Part shown: positions 46,923-54,814 of the stretch, one piece after another | Position numbering within the stretch: the stretch's first letter is position 1 | Layout of the letters: each line of letters opens with the position of its first letter | From: Alicyclobacillus sacchari | GTDB lineage: Bacteria > Bacillota > Bacilli > Alicyclobacillales > Alicyclobacillaceae | DNA: 64,000 bases | Direction of reading: 5' to 3' | Assembly: GCF_004366795.1 (NCBI RefSeq) | Contig: NZ_SORF01000007.1 | Span: 1-64,000, forward strand | Made by a program: the position numbers and the translations under genes | Notes under the pieces: model-generated | Seen by the model: the letters and a program-made list of their open reading frames with translations, nothing else | Told to the model about the DNA's origin: nothing | Database searches by the model: none

Positions 46923-48030
46923 ACAGCAAGCGAATGACCAATCCAATACCACACCCGACTAGTGTATCGATGAACCTTGCGTGAATAAGCGCAGGAACGC
47001 TCATGCCGACTCGTGCAATCTCTGTAATGGTCAACGCGAGTGGCGTAATGAATATGACGGCCAGGCCATAATTGCGTGGAATGAGCAATTCAGTCACCGT
47101 TTGCAGGGCAAACACAATACACGCTAGCACGATATACGAGGGGTGTATCGACAAGATGGCGCCTGCGATGAAAACCCCTAACGTTGTACCCAACGCTCTC
47201 TGCATAGCGCGGTGGATAGTCCCCATGACCGTCGTGCCGATCAAGGTGGCCGCGCAACCAATAGGTACCCAGTACGGACGTGTGTTTCCGAGTGCATATG
47301 CAAAGAGTACTGCACAACATATACCGACTGCCATTCGGATTCCTGCCATCATATACGGTGAACGCACGTGAATGGCCAGCCGCAGTCGCGCGGCTGCGAT
47401 CTGGACCGGTGCTCTGCGCATCAAATGTTTTGCAGGTTCGGTTTGGTGGTGTGGTTGGCGCAAAGATAAACCCCAGGCGATGGCCATCGAAATGATCCAT
47501 GCGATCGTGCCGCCAATCAATGCGATACCCATACGCTCTGGTGCCAATGTTGGCTCAACCGGCATACCGGTGCCTATGGCACAGGCCATGATGAAAAAGA
47601 ACGGTCCCGGTGGCGCAACTTGCAGTGATCCGCAGAGAAAGGTAGCGCATCCCCCAACGAAGGCGAAAACGATAGCAATGGTTCCAGGCGATCCCGCGCT
47701 AACCGTCCCGAGTCCAAGCGATATCGACAGTCCCAGCGCGACGATGGCCAGTTTGAGTGCCAATCGCCGCAAGGGGATGGCAGCGGTATAGATACCCGTG
47801 AAGCCGCCGATGGTTGCAAGCAATCCCCATAGTGGTCGGTGGGCTAAAGTTGCTGTTAACAGCGGGACAAAAAGGCACAGACCTGCGCCAATGGCCCGAC
47901 GCCAAGGCCATGGCGCTTTTCTCACCAGAAACGCATGATGCAATTTGGGTGAATCGTGCGTCAATGCCTCAGTTGTGGTCGGTTGATCTAAGCGCACTGG
48001 TAGTTTGGGATATCTCTTTGGTTTGTTCAT
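46903..48030 (-). CDS. FUSC-family membrane protein, predicted aromatic acid/drug exporter
   Basis: A 375-residue membrane protein with two sets of about five to six helices separated by a hydrophilic stretch, as in the FUSC/aromatic acid exporter family. The second half includes MMAGIRMAVGICCAVLFAYAL, YWVPIGCAATLIG and the typical HRAMQRALGTTLGV segment, which matches the conserved R..(Q/R)R..GT..G signature. ATG 48030 follows GAGGTATATCAAA. It is divergent from the gene at 48186. The substrate is not known. Confidence 0.83.
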   Translation of the reverse strand: MNKPKRYPKLPVRLDQPTTTEALTHDSPKLHHAFLVRKAPWPWRRAIGAGLCLFVPLLTATLAHRPLWGLLATIGGFTGIYTAAIPLRRLALKLAIVALGLSISLGLGTVSAGSPGTIAIVFAFVGGCATFLCGSLQVAPPGPFFFIMACAIGTGMPVEPTLAPERMGIALIGGTIAWIISMAIAWGLSLRQPHHQTEPAKHLMRRAPVQIAAARLRLAIHVRSPYMMAGIRMAVGICCAVLFAYALGNTRPYWVPIGCAATLIGTTVMGTIHRAMQRALGTTLGVFIAGAILSIHPSYIVLACIVFALQTVTELLIPRNYGLAVIFITPLALTITEIARVGMSVPALIHARFIDTLVGCGIGLVIRLLWWLPEK

Positions 48031-48145
48031 TTTGATATACCTCGCGGTCGAAGGGTGTATCGTTTAGGGAAAGGTAGCTTTTGATTTACGCTACATCATT
48101 GTGACCCTTCTCGTAGCACAGTGCAAATTTGTAAGCGTTGCGATT

Positions 48146-48154
48146 TGTTATAAT
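48146..48154 (+). promoter_or_regulatory. Extended -10 promoter
   Basis: TGTTATAAT at 48146-48154 is an extended -10 box with no good -35, placed 32 bases before ATG 48186. Confidence 0.45.
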
Positions 48155-48185
48155 ATAGATAGAGTGGTGCTGGAGGGAATTTTGC

Positions 48186-48944
48186 ATGAGTCGTATGAGC
48201 GAAGTGATGCGCCAGGTCCGTGACTTTTACCGTGGGCGTGGCGACGTTCGGTGTTTTCCAGAACGGTGGGTAGTCTCTTACCTAAACACATTGTACTTTG
48301 CAAAGCGGAGCGATGAACTGGATTGGGCCTGGGGCGATCTGGAGGCTTTGATGATGTATCTCGAACGCACTGGTATCGATGATTTGGCGGAGCTTCCATG
48401 GTGGGAATATTCATTGGCTTTGGAATGGATAGAGAGTCATATCATCGACGGAGAGCGATTCCATTTGACCTTAGACAATGCACGACGCATGATGTCTCGG
48501 TGGTCCGATTTTTACGAATATCTTGGTAAAATCGATGTGGAGATTGACGCGTCGGTTTTGAATGAAGCGTATCGCAAGGTTTGTGGGGGAAAGGATCTGC
48601 AGCTGATTGAGCGGATTCCGTATACCGGTGACGAACTGTGGATGGAGTTGGCCTCGCCAGGAACCGACGAGGCAACGCCTTTCCAAATCTGCGATTATTG
48701 GATGATCATTATGTACGACAGGCTAGGCCGATCCTGGGACGCTCTGGATGAGACTCTGCAATCAGTTCCTTCGGTGCGCGAAAAACGGCGACGTTTCCTG
48801 GCTTTGCGGCACAAGCTGCGGTTGGCTGGCTGTGAAGACAGCCCTGAACGACTGGTCATCGGTCAGTTTGATGAGCGGGATATCGAAGACGCTGAGCGGT
48901 GGGTCTACCGCCGACGCGTGAAAGCACCAGCCAGACAGGCCTAG
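48186..48944 (+). CDS. Hypothetical protein, unrecognised
   Basis: A 252-residue cytoplasmic protein rich in Trp, Tyr, Arg and acidic residues, with no signal or membrane helix. I do not recognise a domain. The region up to residue 120 looks like a helical bundle (ERWVVSYLNTLYFAKRSDEL, RRMMSRWSDFYEYLGKIDVE); this second piece resembles the way tyrosine recombinases or SEC-C-associated helical proteins look, but without catalytic residues. ATG 48186 follows GGAGGG. It has its own promoter, and its stop overlaps the converging glycosyltransferase gene by four bases. Confidence 0.75.
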   Translation: MSRMSEVMRQVRDFYRGRGDVRCFPERWVVSYLNTLYFAKRSDELDWAWGDLEALMMYLERTGIDDLAELPWWEYSLALEWIESHIIDGERFHLTLDNARRMMSRWSDFYEYLGKIDVEIDASVLNEAYRKVCGGKDLQLIERIPYTGDELWMELASPGTDEATPFQICDYWMIIMYDRLGRSWDALDETLQSVPSVREKRRRFLALRHKLRLAGCEDSPERLVIGQFDERDIEDAERWVYRRRVKAPARQA

Positions 48945-50131
48945 GGAATTTCATACGGTCGTCCCTTCCACGCGCCAGCCCGTCGTTGCCAGAATCGGAT
49001 CGCAGAATCGGCGGTCATCAGCGTATACAGGAAGCCAGCGGCGGGTAATGCGATGGCCCGCCACGGTGAAAGCTGATACCAGCGAAGAATCGGCACAAAC
49101 GTACACGACATGATGCACCATGCGGCAAGGCCAAGGATACCCGTCCAAATCCAACCAGTATATCCCGAAAGGGCGAGACAGACGCCTGCAATACCTGTAA
49201 CAATAGGCGCTAGATAGAGCAATATCATGCCAATCACGGTGCCGATCAAAAGCCACACGGAGTAGTTCAACTGGACGAACGCGGTACGTGCCACCATATC
49301 CCAAATTTCTGCCAACGTTGCATAACGACGGACACTCATCACGTCATCGCCAAGTCCCAGCCACAGTCTGCCACCGCGGGACTGAATGAGTTTTGCCAAT
49401 GAGCAGTCGTCGATCACGGCGCCCGCTATGGGCGTCAGCCCTTCCTCAGATTGCACGAGTTCGCGTCGCACTAGAATACAGCCACCTGCCGCCGCCGCCG
49501 TCTTTCGCTTGTCGTTTGCGACCCAACGAAACGGGTACAACTTCGCGAAGAAGTAGACGAAGGCCGGGATCAGAAGGGTCTCCCATTTGGACTTCACGTG
49601 CAGGCGCACCATCAAGGAAACAGCATCTCTTCTCCGCTTCCTTGCATGTCTTACGAGAGATGACAGTGACGACGCAGGGTGCCGGATGTCAGCGTCAGTA
49701 AACAGTATGTATTCAGCATCCGCAGGGACATGGCGCAGTCCGTTCTGCATCGCCCAAACCTTCCCGGCCCAACCGTTTGGTAGAGGATGTGCCTTGACAA
49801 TCTGCAATCGATCCGCACGTCGAAATGTCTGTGCAATTGCGCGGGCGACATCGCTAGTTTCGTCTTCGCTGTGATCGTCCACCAAGATAATTTGAAACTC
49901 ACCCGGGTAATCCTGAAGCAAAAGTGACGGCAGCGTTTCGGGTAAAACTGCTGCCTCGTTGCGGGCCGGTACCACCGCACACACTTTCGGCCATTTGCTG
50001 GGTCCACACAAATCATCGGCGACCGTGGCCGTGAGTCTATCATCCATTCGCCAATACAAGCCCCTGCACAGCAGCAGGAACAGCCATGCTATGAACGTGA
50101 TAGATGAAATTATTTCTGCAAACCATGGCAT
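48941..50131 (-). CDS. hpnB: Hopene-associated glycosyltransferase HpnB
   Basis: A membrane-bound GT2 glycosyltransferase of about 396 residues, of the HpnB type found in hopanoid gene clusters. An N-terminal helix (FAEIISSITFIAWLFLLLC) anchors it. The catalytic domain has VVPARNEAAVLPETLPSLL, ILVDDHSEDET, LFTDADIRHP (DxD), and GAVIDDCSLAKLIQSRGG with acid Asp. Three or four C-terminal helices follow. It would modify a hopanoid head group or a related lipid; its exact acceptor is not established. ATG 50131 is chosen over the longer frame. No squalene-hopene cyclase is in the window. Confidence 0.86.
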   Translation of the reverse strand: MPWFAEIISSITFIAWLFLLLCRGLYWRMDDRLTATVADDLCGPSKWPKVCAVVPARNEAAVLPETLPSLLLQDYPGEFQIILVDDHSEDETSDVARAIAQTFRRADRLQIVKAHPLPNGWAGKVWAMQNGLRHVPADAEYILFTDADIRHPASSLSSLVRHARKRRRDAVSLMVRLHVKSKWETLLIPAFVYFFAKLYPFRWVANDKRKTAAAAGGCILVRRELVQSEEGLTPIAGAVIDDCSLAKLIQSRGGRLWLGLGDDVMSVRRYATLAEIWDMVARTAFVQLNYSVWLLIGTVIGMILLYLAPIVTGIAGVCLALSGYTGWIWTGILGLAAWCIMSCTFVPILRWYQLSPWRAIALPAAGFLYTLMTADSAIRFWQRRAGAWKGRPYEIP

Positions 50132-50221
50132 GTCGCTCACCGTCCTATGCGATGTATGCAGTTTATAGTCTAGCAAAATGGAAGGTTACAGGAATTACTG
50201 CAATCATAGTCTCATTCTATC

Positions 50222-50590
50222 GTTATTCAGGATATGAAGAAGGCGGACCCGACTATCCAAGTTGGCGCCGTGCTAGCGGCACACGGCAATGGTCTGGATG
50301 ACTCCACCATAAAGGGTGGGGCTACTTCGTATCCGGACGGTAAAGATCCCGTCAATCAGTCGCCGCAACCGTGGAATCCGACTGTGTGAAAGATCGCCGG
50401 ATCGAAAATGAATGATGTCGGTGTTCACGGGTATCCGCAGAATCCAGGTACTTGGTCCGAAAACGGTGCTGTGAAGGTAGACTGGTGGGACTTACACAAT
50501 CGTCTGGTGGCGGGCGCGGGTCAGCTTGTATCGGAGACATCGGTTGATACACCCATGCGCACTGATTATGGGTTACGGTTTGTTTCAAAC
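50222..50590 (+). pseudogene. Remnant of a GH51-like glycosidase gene
   Basis: A decayed fragment related to the secreted glycosidase at 15342. In one frame, interrupted by TGA at 50387-50389, it reads QDMKKADPTIQVGAVL, then WNPTV, then MNDVGVHGYPQNPG and VDWWDLHNRLV. These match, in the same order, QQMKAQDPSIQIGAVL, WNSTV, FVDVHWYPESPG and VDWWDLLN of the intact protein. The second motif has lost the conserved Trp and the region between the last two has been deleted, including the nucleophile segment. Neither ends nor signal peptide survive. Confidence 0.7.
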
Positions 50591-50599
50591 GCTGATGAT

Positions 50600-50645
50600 A
50601 AAAAGCCGCCCAATCGGCGTCCATAGGACGGTACGGGCGGTTTTT
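50600..50645. terminator. Bidirectional terminator after the APC permease
   Basis: CCGCCC at 50606-50611 pairs with GGGCGG at 50635-50640, with AAAAA before and TTTTT after. On the minus strand it ends the permease gene at 50659. Confidence 0.65.
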
Positions 50646-50658
50646 CGTACGTCTCGGG

Positions 50659-51945
50659 TCAAGTTTCAGCCTCACGCCACGTGCGTACGGCCCAGATTGC
50701 TACACCCAAGAGCAACCAGAGGACGCCCAGTTTGAGCACGAGCCACGGCGACTCTTCGCAAACAAGCGCCACAATCATAACGAGTAAGCCTAAGATGGCG
50801 ATTACGCCATCCAAAAACCGCTTCGTCCCTTTCTCTCCTAGGAGATAGAACCGATAAAACAAAGATGCGTGAATCATGATGAAAGCCGTAAACGCCCCAA
50901 ACGAGACAAACGCGTTCAGTGTTTGTAAGGGCAAGAAAGTGGCTACAACAAAAGAAAGAAGCGATATGACGGGCATCGTAACTTTTTGCAGGGGGAGAGG
51001 ACTTGCCGACAACTTTGGCTGGGTGTGTTGACCTAGCACGCCCAAAACGCGCGAAGCCGCAACTTGCCCTGCGCTTGCGTTCACAATACCGGATCCCAGT
51101 AGAGACACCGTGATGAGCAACCAGCCGCTGAACGGGCCGCCGATAGAACGAGCCAGATCGAAAAAGCCTGTCGCCGGGTCCAGTGTGGCGTAGTTGGGAT
51201 GGATGGCACCGGCAAGTGCGCATTGTAGCAGGAACACAAGGCCCATGCCTGCTGCGACCCAGGTCGTCGCCTGTCCCACGGATCGTGTCGGACGATCCGC
51301 TTCACCATCGAGTGTACTTATACCGTCGAAGCCAAGAAAGCCAATCACGCCGACGGATACAAGTGACAGCAACCGATTCGGGCCAACGGGTACAGGTGTG
51401 CTGGGCGGCGCACTCGCATGTGGTAAAGCGTGCAGTGCAGCGACGACAAAAGTGAAGAGAGCGATCAGTTCGCAGACGAGTACCAGTGCATAGATGCGGA
51501 TTTGTCGTCGGATAGGCAACATGCCAAGCGTCAGATTGATGACGCTGAGCAGCGCATACCATGTCCAGTTGGGGACTTGCGGCAAGTACTCGCCGATCAG
51601 GCTGGAGCAATTGGCATACAGTGTCGCCGGCACGAACAGGTAGTCCGCCAGGATAATCCAAGCGGCGATCCATCCGATATCGCTTTGCAGAGCATGACCG
51701 ACGTAACTGTAGATGGAGCCTCCGGGGAATGCGCGGGCAAGGCGCCGATAGGCGTATGCCGTAAGACAAGCGCCGAACCATCCAAGGAGGATGACAAGCC
51801 AACTGTGCCCGCCGCTTTGCTGTGCGATGTACACGTACATGGACATCGGCGCGATAGGTACCATCAACACAGCTCCAAAAACGATCAAATCCAGGGTGGA
51901 AAGCGGTTTCGTCTGTGGGAGAGGAGAGAATGGCCTTTCTGGCAT
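50659..51945 (-). CDS. APC-superfamily amino acid permease
   Basis: A 428-residue transporter with twelve predicted helices, of the amino acid-polyamine-organocation superfamily. It begins with the consensus LSTLDLIVFGAVLMVPIAPM; the next segment ARAFPGGSIYSYVGHALQSD and the helix VGVIGFLGFDGISTLDGEAD match the APC motifs for helix 3 and helix 6 (FxGFDxIxxLxEE-like). ATG 51945 follows GAAAGG. Isolated gene, ending at a terminator; the substrate is unknown. Confidence 0.87.
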   Translation of the reverse strand: MPERPFSPLPQTKPLSTLDLIVFGAVLMVPIAPMSMYVYIAQQSGGHSWLVILLGWFGACLTAYAYRRLARAFPGGSIYSYVGHALQSDIGWIAAWIILADYLFVPATLYANCSSLIGEYLPQVPNWTWYALLSVINLTLGMLPIRRQIRIYALVLVCELIALFTFVVAALHALPHASAPPSTPVPVGPNRLLSLVSVGVIGFLGFDGISTLDGEADRPTRSVGQATTWVAAGMGLVFLLQCALAGAIHPNYATLDPATGFFDLARSIGGPFSGWLLITVSLLGSGIVNASAGQVAASRVLGVLGQHTQPKLSASPLPLQKVTMPVISLLSFVVATFLPLQTLNAFVSFGAFTAFIMIHASLFYRFYLLGEKGTKRFLDGVIAILGLLVMIVALVCEESPWLVLKLGVLWLLLGVAIWAVRTWREAET

Positions 51946-52109
51946 GGCGGGTCGACCTTTCTATGACGAAATGTTCGTGCGCATCCTGATAAGCGTAGTC
52001 TAGCGCGACTCGTGCAAAATCACAATGACGATGAAATTCCAATGATACATGTACTTGTTCGCCGGAAGTGTGTATACTGGATGGAAACTTCAAACGGGGA
52101 TGTGTTCGT

Positions 52110-52898
52110 GTGCACAAAGTGCAATTTCATCTTGATCGGTTATTGTTCGAACGCAATTGGAAGATTCCCGATCTGATGAAGCGTTCCGGCGTCAATAAAA
52201 ACACGCTCTATGCCATCAAGAAAAACGAGATCTCTCGGGTCGATCTCAAAGTTTTGCAAAGCATTTGTGATGCCTTGCAATGCGCGCTGTCCGACTTGAT
52301 GAGCTACGAGCCAAAGGGGGAGCACGAGACGAAAGGGCTATTGTTTATTCTGTCGGGGCCGTCTGGGGCCGGTAAAAACACGCTCATCAATTCGTTGCGC
52401 GATCGTTACGATCTCGGTTTGACCTTTATCCCGTCGTTTGCAACGCGTCCAATGCGGCCGGGCGAACGCAATGGAAATCCGTATTACTTTGTATCGACGG
52501 AAGAATTTATGGCGATGGCGGATCGCGGTGAGTTTCTCGAGTACGAATCCATCCACGGCAATTATTACGGTACGCATCTACTGACGTACGAGCGCGCGCT
52601 GGATGAAGGTAACATCGTGATTAAGGACATCGACGTCAATGGCGCCCTGAACATGAAGAAGGCGTTTGGCGATCGCGTCGTATTAATTTACGTGCGTCCG
52701 ACTTCGTTGAACGATCTCGAGGGTCGGTTATATGGCCGCGGCGATGCAGAAGCCGACATTCGTATTCGGATGGATCGCTTGAAGTACGAAGAATCGCTCA
52801 GTGATCAATTCGACTACCTTATTTTCAACGACGATATCCCCACGGCGACGGCAGAGCTTGCTCAAATTATCCGGACGTGTACGCGCAAGCGTGCATAG
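52110..52898 (+). CDS. HTH (Cro/C1)-guanylate kinase fusion protein
   Basis: A 262-residue protein with two domains. Residues 1-65 are a Cro/C1-type helix-turn-helix (HLDRLLFERNWKIPDLMKRS, GVNKNTLYAIKKNE, LKVLQSICDALQCALSDLM). Residues about 75-262 are guanylate kinase: P-loop LSGPSGAGKNTL (Asn where Ser or Gly is usual), GMP-binding FATRPMRPGERNGNPYYFVS, EYESIHGNYYGTH, IKDIDVNGAL and the lid RGRGD-like LYGRGDAEADI. All main GMP residues appear present, so it may phosphorylate GMP or bind guanine nucleotides to control DNA binding. GTG 52110 follows GGGGA; TATACT at 52073-52078 may be its -10. Normal Gmk is about 200 residues without the HTH. Confidence 0.85.
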   Translation: MHKVQFHLDRLLFERNWKIPDLMKRSGVNKNTLYAIKKNEISRVDLKVLQSICDALQCALSDLMSYEPKGEHETKGLLFILSGPSGAGKNTLINSLRDRYDLGLTFIPSFATRPMRPGERNGNPYYFVSTEEFMAMADRGEFLEYESIHGNYYGTHLLTYERALDEGNIVIKDIDVNGALNMKKAFGDRVVLIYVRPTSLNDLEGRLYGRGDAEADIRIRMDRLKYEESLSDQFDYLIFNDDIPTATAELAQIIRTCTRKRA

Positions 52899-53003
52899 GG
52901 GGTTTTCTTGCGATCGCGCAACCGTCAGAGAGGAACTTGCTCGAACCATGTCGAAAGGGTTCCCGATGGGAAGTGATGACGGACCTGCCCTGGGAGGAAG
53001 GTT

Positions 53004-54749
53004 ATGACGCAACAGCGCACCGGCGATGCACGAACCAGCGCTGCGGTTCGGGTTCGGCAAGATGGTACGTTTTACACGCATGCAGGGCTTGGGCATATTC
53101 TGAATTCACATAGCGTGATGCGACATCTGCCAGAAGCGGTATACGTGTGCCTTGAAGATGGATCGGGGCGTTTGCTGTCGATTGCCGCTGTAAACGACGT
53201 GCTGTGTCGGGAACTGGGCTATGAGCCACAAGAGTTGGTTGGACAAAGCGGTTTGTGTATTGTTCATCCAGATGCGCACCACGTTTTGCGCGAGGTGTGT
53301 CATCAGGGCGAGGCCGAGTTGCCTGTAGAAGTACCACACGTACATAGGGATGGAAGTGTTGTTTCCTTTGAAACAGCAGTGAGCCACTTCGCCGAGGACG
53401 ATAAGCAATTCTGGGTGTTCACCTGCAGACCGTATGGCGAACGCATCGGTGCTGTGCGGAAATTGGCGGATCGCCCTTTTTTCGACAGGGGGACAGGCTT
53501 TCCTAACGAGCACTGGCTGCACGCAAAGCTTATGTCGCTGCAAAGTCAAACAGGCACACAGGTCTCGGTGGTCGCAGTAGGATTGAACAAGTTCATAGGT
53601 CTCCGGGATAGTTACGGGGACGAGGTGATGAACGAGGTTTTCCACCAACTTTTGATGCGCGTGCAGAGGGCACTGCCTAAGTCATACGTGGCGCGTGTGG
53701 CGACGGACGAGTTTGTTGTGGCCTTGCGCACAGCAGGGATCGACCAAACGGTGCTCAGCTTTCTTACCTTTTTAGTGGAGCAACCAATACAGGTACGAGA
53801 TTTCAACTTTCGGCTGCAGGCTAGATTTGGTGTCGCTGTCCATGGAGAATCGGAAGACGGGACAAAGATGGCTTTTGTCGAACTCTTGCACCAGTCGTTG
53901 CTTGCCCTGCACACAGCAGGGGAAGCATCGCTCAACAGTACATGGTACACACCGAGCTTGAAACGTGGCATGGAAGAGAAACATTCGCTGTACTTTCGCC
54001 TTATGGAGGCACTTGACAAAGGGCAGATTGGCGTGGTTTATCAGCCGAAGTTTGATCGTTTGGGGAATGTCGTGGGTGCGGAAGCCTTGGCTCGTTGGAA
54101 TGATCCAGAATATCCATGTTCCCCAGGAACATTCATTCCTATCGCAGAAGAGTTAGGGCTCATTCACAAGCTCGGTTTGCGTGTGTTGGGGACAGTGTGT
54201 CGCGACTTGGTCCAGAACGATATACTTGCCGCGGCGAATATCCCGATCTCCGTCAATTGCTCCGTGCGCCAACTGGATCATCCCGACTTTTTGCGAAATA
54301 TCCACACTGTCTTGGGAAACTATGGGATAGCGCCACAGCGCATCGTATTCGAAGTGACGGAAAGCGTTTTCGCCGATTCCGGGCGACGCCTCTCCGTATT
54401 GCAGTCTCTTCAGGATAACGGGCATCTCTTGGCCATTGACGATTTTGGCACAGGATACTCGTCATTTCGCTATTTTCGGGATCTCGCGCCGGATATCCTG
54501 AAAATTGACCAGTCGTTCGTGCGTTACATAGGATTGGATCCCAAATGCGAAATTATCGTTTCCAGCATCATCGACCTCGCTCATCATCTGGGTGCCGTGG
54601 TTGTCGCTGAAGGCGTTGAGACGGATTTGCATGGTACGTGGCTTCGCGATCGCGGATGCGACGTCTTCCAAGGTTATCTGTTCAGTCGACCCTTGCATCT
54701 CCGGGACTTTCTACAGGTGTTTACGTTGGGTTCCGCATCCAGGAAATAA
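53004..54749 (+). CDS. PAS-GGDEF(degenerate)-EAL protein, probable c-di-GMP phosphodiesterase
   Basis: A 581-residue signalling protein with a PAS domain (residues about 35-150), a GGDEF-like domain (about 170-320) and an EAL domain (about 330-575). The GGDEF signature is ATDEF, so cyclase activity is unlikely. The EAL domain keeps its catalytic residues: AEALARW, SVNCSVRQL, VFEVTES, AIDDFGTGYSS, LKIDQSFV and VAEGVET. It should hydrolyse c-di-GMP, with the degenerate GGDEF as a possible GTP sensor. No membrane helix. ATG 53004 follows GGGAGGAAGG. It precedes a sensor kinase gene by 65 bases in the same direction. Confidence 0.92.
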   Translation: MTQQRTGDARTSAAVRVRQDGTFYTHAGLGHILNSHSVMRHLPEAVYVCLEDGSGRLLSIAAVNDVLCRELGYEPQELVGQSGLCIVHPDAHHVLREVCHQGEAELPVEVPHVHRDGSVVSFETAVSHFAEDDKQFWVFTCRPYGERIGAVRKLADRPFFDRGTGFPNEHWLHAKLMSLQSQTGTQVSVVAVGLNKFIGLRDSYGDEVMNEVFHQLLMRVQRALPKSYVARVATDEFVVALRTAGIDQTVLSFLTFLVEQPIQVRDFNFRLQARFGVAVHGESEDGTKMAFVELLHQSLLALHTAGEASLNSTWYTPSLKRGMEEKHSLYFRLMEALDKGQIGVVYQPKFDRLGNVVGAEALARWNDPEYPCSPGTFIPIAEELGLIHKLGLRVLGTVCRDLVQNDILAAANIPISVNCSVRQLDHPDFLRNIHTVLGNYGIAPQRIVFEVTESVFADSGRRLSVLQSLQDNGHLLAIDDFGTGYSSFRYFRDLAPDILKIDQSFVRYIGLDPKCEIIVSSIIDLAHHLGAVVVAEGVETDLHGTWLRDRGCDVFQGYLFSRPLHLRDFLQVFTLGSASRK

Positions 54750-54814
54750 GACTCCACAGATTCCAGATGGGCCTGCTATGCTATGGGCAGGCATTGGAGG
54801 GGGTGGAGGCTAAC

